Shown: positions 60,733 to 64,000 of the stretch, piece after piece
How the letters are laid out: the number at the start of each line of letters is the position of its first letter
How positions within the stretch are numbered: position 1 is the first letter of the stretch
Assembly (NCBI GenBank): GCA_963733845.1
Contig: CAVTEM010000011.1
Span: forward strand, 1-64,000
DNA from: DATFQE01 sp963733845
GTDB taxonomy: Bacteria > Actinomycetota > Thermoleophilia > Gaiellales > Gaiellaceae
Direction of reading: 5' to 3'
Length of the DNA stretch: 64,000 nucleotides
Notes under the pieces: model-generated
Databases searched by the model: none
Seen by the model: only the letters and a program-made list of their open reading frames with translations
What the model was told of the DNA's origin: nothing
Program-made: the position numbers and the translations under genes

Positions 60733-62109
60733 CTACTGCTGTCCGACGTCGGACTGGGCGGCCTCGCGCAGGTTCTCCAGCGCGTCCGCATGCAGCAGGA
60801 AGCCCGCGTCCACGTTGTCGCGATCGACGGCTCGCACGCTCGAGACGTAGCTGCCGTGATTGCGGTAGAGAGCGTCCAGCTGCGCGTCGTCGAACGGCAC
60901 GTGCGTGCCGAAGAGGAGGCAGAACGACGGTCCCGAGTTCGACCCTGTGTTGAGCGCGGTCGGCACGGCGAGCTGCGACAGCTGGATGCCGCCGAGGGCC
61001 AGCCCCAGGGCGTTCCGGGCCTTCGTCGTCGGCCCGGAGAACTCCAGGTAGGGCGCGGAGGGCGGCGGCGATCCGCCGTCGACCCAGCGGGAGAGGTGGC
61101 CGTACGCGGACTCGATCACCTGGCTCAGCCAGATGCGGCTGAACGGGGGGTTCGTGCAGCTGTAGATCGTCTCCGCGCCGAAGTCGCGGATCTCGAGCGG
61201 GATCCGGTACTCCCGCCCTTCCCAGCCGGAGTGCGCCGCCCCTGCGACCTCCCAGCGGCGGAACACGTCGCTGTCGGGGCGGCGGTTGAGCGGTGTCTGC
61301 ACGTCGGTCTCCGAGAGGACCTGGATGATCGGCTCGGGTCCGACGCGGGACGGTGCCGTGCCCACGATGAACGCGTAGCCGTCGAAAACCGGCGTCTCCT
61401 GCGGGAGCACGACGTTGTAGTAGACGGTCATGCGGCCGGCCGACTGCGACGCGCCGATCGCGAGCACGCGCTTCACGTCGAGCCCGCCGAGCACGTCGAC
61501 GGCGCCCGGTGACTTCACCGCCTGCGCCGCCTGCGCGAAGATGTCGTAGGAGAGCTGGTCGGTGGTGAAGAGTCCACCGCCGGTGACGTTCAGGGTGCCG
61601 TAGCGGGCCGGGCTCCAGCCGCGCAACTGGTCGACGCCGACGCGCTGCGCCGAAACGCCGACCCAGGCGTACCCCTCGCGCATGTGCCGTCGGTTCCAGA
61701 GGGCGTCGAGGTCGTAGCCTGCGGTCACGTTCTGCCACTCGACGAGCACCGTGCCGTTGAAATCGTGTGCCTTGACCGGCCTACGGACGATCAGGCGCGT
61801 CCTGTAGGGCACGTCGGCGGCGAGCTTGGCCCCCGAGGTGGCGTAGGCGTCGGCCACCCCCGAGAGGTAGAACTCCTCCTCCACGTAGCCGTTCCCCGCG
61901 AGGTCCTGCCACGACGAGAAGAACGGGTAGGTCTCGGCGAGGACGGGCGAGGCCGGGTTGCCGGGGACGGCGCCCGGGATCGGGCCTTCCACGGTCGGCC
62001 CGAGCGAATCGGCGGGCGATACCGAAGGAAGCGTCAGGCACGCGAGGACGACGAGCGCTGCGACGGCCGCACGCCGGGGTGTGCGGCGGCGTGTTGGCGA
62101 CGGGATCAC
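60733..62109 (-). CDS. Secreted alpha/beta-hydrolase-domain protein (PF20091-like)
   Basis: 458 aa. Signal peptide (AAVAALVVLACLTLPSVSPA), then YRTRLIVRRPVKAHDFNGTV, VLVEWQNVTAGYD, GVSAQRVGVDQL and a nucleophile region LAIGASQSAGRMTVYYN (G-x-S-x-S). The pattern is that of the alpha/beta-hydrolase-domain family seen in secreted proteins near catabolic genes. Likely an esterase; substrate unknown. Divergent TetR-like gene lies beyond 62221. Confidence 0.8.
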   Translation of the reverse strand: MIPSPTRRRTPRRAAVAALVVLACLTLPSVSPADSLGPTVEGPIPGAVPGNPASPVLAETYPFFSSWQDLAGNGYVEEEFYLSGVADAYATSGAKLAADVPYRTRLIVRRPVKAHDFNGTVLVEWQNVTAGYDLDALWNRRHMREGYAWVGVSAQRVGVDQLRGWSPARYGTLNVTGGGLFTTDQLSYDIFAQAAQAVKSPGAVDVLGGLDVKRVLAIGASQSAGRMTVYYNVVLPQETPVFDGYAFIVGTAPSRVGPEPIIQVLSETDVQTPLNRRPDSDVFRRWEVAGAAHSGWEGREYRIPLEIRDFGAETIYSCTNPPFSRIWLSQVIESAYGHLSRWVDGGSPPPSAPYLEFSGPTTKARNALGLALGGIQLSQLAVPTALNTGSNSGPSFCLLFGTHVPFDDAQLDALYRNHGSYVSSVRAVDRDNVDAGFLLHADALENLREAAQSDVGQQ

Positions 62110-62220
62110 ATCAACCTCCTGGTGGTCGAAGCGGATCGGGAGGGGGAGCGGTGATGATTCCCGCGAGCCACCAAGTCACCACCGGAGGGCTGGACACTGA
62201 GACCGGCGTCTCAGGCGCCG

Positions 62221-62821
62221 TCAGGCCCGAGTGGTGAGGAGGGCGCGAACCGCCCGCTCCGCCACGTCGGGGTCGGGGCGGCGGCCGCTCATGATGTCGG
62301 CGTAGAGGATCGACTCGTGCAGGCGGACGTAGAGGTACGCGAGGCTGTCGAGGTCGCCCGGAAGCTCGTCCTCGCAGCCGGTGAGCGCCTCGGCGAAGAT
62401 CGCGCGCTGCATGACGACGGTGCGGTCGTGCACGCCTCCGGCCGGCGTCAGCAGCACGCGCAGCGCCGTCTGCGGCTCGCGCTCGAGGAAACGGCGGAAC
62501 GGCTCGGCCGACATCACCTCCTCGGTGAAGCGACGCGAGACCTCCAGGATCGCGTCGATGCCGCTGCACTCGAGCCCCTGGCACGCTCGCGCGAAGATCT
62601 CGCTCCGCGAGACTCCAGAGCACGTCGCCCAGCAGCCGGTCGCGGCCGTCGACGGCGCGGTAGAGCGTCGCCCGGCTCACCGCGAGCTCGTGCGCGAGCT
62701 CGTCCATGTCGATCGTTCCGCGGCGCAGGAAGTGCTTCCGCGCTCCGGCGACGACCGTCTCGTACGTGATCACCCGCAGGTCGTGCGGCACGGGCGCATT
62801 TTCGGGGGTCAGGTCTTGCAT
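62221..62821 (-). CDS. TetR-like regulator (frame break)
   Basis: About 200 aa. The HTH region is YETVVAGARKHFLRRGTIDM then DELAHELAVSRATLYRAVDG. After LLGDVLWSLAER one extra base (near 62600) shifts to IFARACQGLECSGIDAILEV, SRRFTEEVMSAEPFRRFLER and the ligand-binding C-terminal half, stop 62221. ATG 62821 lies in a 16-bp inverted repeat; GTG 62791 (VPHDLRVITYE) is an alternative. Ligand unknown. Divergent from the YjbQ gene. Confidence 0.78.
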
Positions 62822-62854
62822 TGACGGACCATGTGGCGATGCAAGACCTGACCC
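62806..62854. repeat. Perfect 16-bp inverted repeat
   Basis: GGGTCAGGTCTTGCAT (62806-62821) and its exact reverse complement ATGCAAGACCTGACCC (62839-62854) are separated by 17 bp. The left arm includes the first codons of the TetR frame. It could be the TetR operator or a REP/REPIN-type palindrome; no transposase is nearby. Confidence 0.85.
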
Positions 62855-62892
62855 GCGCTGGACACCAGAGCTCATCGCGGTAGGTTCGCGGG

Positions 62893-63310
62893 GTGAAGCA
62901 CGCGCGCAAGGAGCTCTTCTTCGAGGTGCCTCGAGCGGCGCGCGTACCTCAACATCACGCCGCAGGTGGAGAAGTTCGTGCGCGAGAGCGGGATCGCGAA
63001 CGGCCTCTGCCTCGTCAACCCGATGCACATCACGGCCGCCGTCTACGTCAACGACGACGAGCGCGGGTTGATCGCCGACTTCGACGACTGGCTGGAGCGC
63101 CTCGCGCCGCACGAGCCGGTCTCGCAGTACCGGCACAACAACGGCGAGGACAATGCCGACGCGCACCTGAAGCGGCAGCTGATGGCCCACCAGGTCGTGC
63201 TGGCGATCACGGAGGGCGGCCTCGACCTCGGCCCGTGGGAGCAGGTCTTCTACGCGGAGTTCGACGGCCGCCGGCGCAAGCGCGTCCTCTTGAAGGCGAT
63301 CGGCGAGTAG
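62893..63310 (+). CDS. YjbQ/UPF0047 protein (frame break)
   Basis: About 139 aa. It starts KHARKELFFEVP, then after one extra base (near 62938) ERRAYLNITPQVEKFVRESG, ANGLCLVNPMHITAAVYVND, PVSQYRHNNGEDNADAHLKR and MAHQVVLAITEGGLDLGPWE are the complete UPF0047 family motifs including the His residues of the putative active site. Members have weak thiamin phosphate synthase activity in vitro; physiological role unclear. Divergent from TetR. Confidence 0.83.
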
Positions 63311-63345
63311 CGGTAAGAATCGGGCGATCCGGAGAGAGGAGCTGC

Positions 63346-63666
63346 GTGCACGTCACCGTCACGAGGACGAAGGGGTCGCCGGGCCAGCCGCTCGAGGTCG
63401 CGACCATCGCGGGCGAGCAGATGCTGCCCTGGCTGAGCCAGATCGAGGGGTTCGAGGGGCTGCTGATGCTCTCGAACGAGGACGAGGCGACCACGCTCGT
63501 GCTCTCGTTCTGGACCGACAGGGAGGTGGCCGAGCGCCACCGCGCCTCGCGGACGAGGTTCCGCGAGAAGGTGACCGCCGCGGTCGAGGTCACGGTCGAG
63601 GATACGACCGAATACGAAGTGAGCTTCGCCGACCTCGGGCCGCGGCTCGCAGGGCCGCAGGTGTAG
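63346..63666 (+). CDS. Small ABM-like (ferredoxin-fold) protein 1
   Basis: 106 aa starting at GTG 63346 after GAGAGAGGAG. VTVTRTKGSPGQPLEVATIA, MLPWLSQIEGFEGLLMLSNE and TTLVLSFWTDREVAERHRAS follow the antibiotic-biosynthesis monooxygenase / heme-degrading fold: strand, long helix, GF(x)G-L strand, W-x-x strand. No catalytic residues can be named. The next gene is a relative. Confidence 0.75.
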   Translation: MHVTVTRTKGSPGQPLEVATIAGEQMLPWLSQIEGFEGLLMLSNEDEATTLVLSFWTDREVAERHRASRTRFREKVTAAVEVTVEDTTEYEVSFADLGPRLAGPQV

Positions 63667-63671
63667 GCGTC

Positions 63672-63977
63672 GTGTTCGCGCGAGTGCACACAATCGAGAC
63701 GAGCAGAGAGCAACACGCGGTCGACTTGGAGATCGTGAGAGACGAATACCTCCCCTGGCTGCGCGACAGCACGGGCTTCCGCGGCCTGATCGGGCTCGTC
63801 GACGCCGAGCACGAGAAGGCGCTCGTGATCACGCTCTGGGCGGACGAGAAGGCTCTCGCCGACAGCGCCGGGGTGGGCGACGAGCTCAGCCGGCTGGCGA
63901 CGAACGTCTCCGGGTCGAGACGGCGCTCGCTCGAGAGCTTCGAGGTGACGGTCTTCGAGCTGCGGCCCGATCCGTGA
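63672..63977 (+). CDS. Small ABM-like (ferredoxin-fold) protein 2
   Basis: 101 aa, GTG start 5 bp after the neighbour's stop. REQHAVDLEIVRDEYLPWLR, STGFRGLIGLVDAEHEKALV and ITLWADEKALADSAG mirror the first copy. The pair is probably a tandem duplication; a heterodimer is possible. Functions unknown. The window ends 23 bp later. Confidence 0.75.
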   Translation: MFARVHTIETSREQHAVDLEIVRDEYLPWLRDSTGFRGLIGLVDAEHEKALVITLWADEKALADSAGVGDELSRLATNVSGSRRRSLESFEVTVFELRPDP

Positions 63978-64000
63978 CCCCAGTTCACCCACCCGCCGCT

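Noticed and set aside
40281..62938. Programmed +1 frameshifting as a shared mechanism for the many breaks.
   Set aside because: The break sites have no common slippery codon or stop, and they hit unrelated genes. Insertion errors explain them more simply.

Overview
The window is about 64 kb of very GC-rich chromosome, densely coded on both strands with many ATGA and TGATG overlaps and frequent GTG starts. An actinobacterial LexA-type box, a large LuxR/LAL regulator, cyclases fused to alpha/beta-hydrolase folds and many small RibD-type reductases suggest an Actinomycetota soil lineage. Thermoleophilia (Gaiellales or Solirubrobacterales) is my best guess, from gene style alone. No plasmid, phage, integrase, IS element or CRISPR array was seen. 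The left edge cuts an initiator tRNA.

Layout. 0-9 kb: small enzymes (VOC protein, two RibD-type reductases with duplicated leaders, GNAT), a hydrolase-cyclase, then a compact signalling operon (5.55-8.76 kb). That operon encodes a MerR protein fused to a pseudo-receiver, a double-domain KaiC-like ATPase and a LuxR regulator with PAS/GAF-like regions. The block is bracketed by two halves of RibD-type reductase genes. 9-18 kb: an MFS exporter and two GcvT/DmdA-like proteins on the minus strand, divergent from two FAD oxidoreductases and an APC permease. This looks like uptake and oxidation of a methylated or amino compound with one-carbon transfer to folate. 18-22 kb: a phospholipase-D protein, an AlkZ-like protein and an acyl-CoA synthetase.

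21.7-34.9 kb is a 13-kb three-gene surface operon: a delta-60/HYR protein, a 2167-aa NHL+RHS teneurin-like protein with a variable C-terminal domain, and a 1514-aa secreted repeat protein with four 534-bp tandem units. 35-64 kb is a mosaic of regulators (LAL, ECF sigma plus membrane partner, ArsR, TetR), methyltransferases, an SOS-boxed exonuclease-GIY-YIG fusion followed by a SagB-like protein, LemA/DUF2207, a MetE-like protein with a GST, a GH16-like protein, an orphan EncFtn-like ferritin, a class III aminotransferase and small monooxygenase-fold proteins.

One feature of the sequence itself matters to every user. From about 40 kb onward many otherwise intact genes are broken by single-base indels, nearly all one extra base. 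I give reconstructed gene limits and mark each break. I think most are consensus errors rather than true pseudogenes, but the sequence alone cannot prove it.
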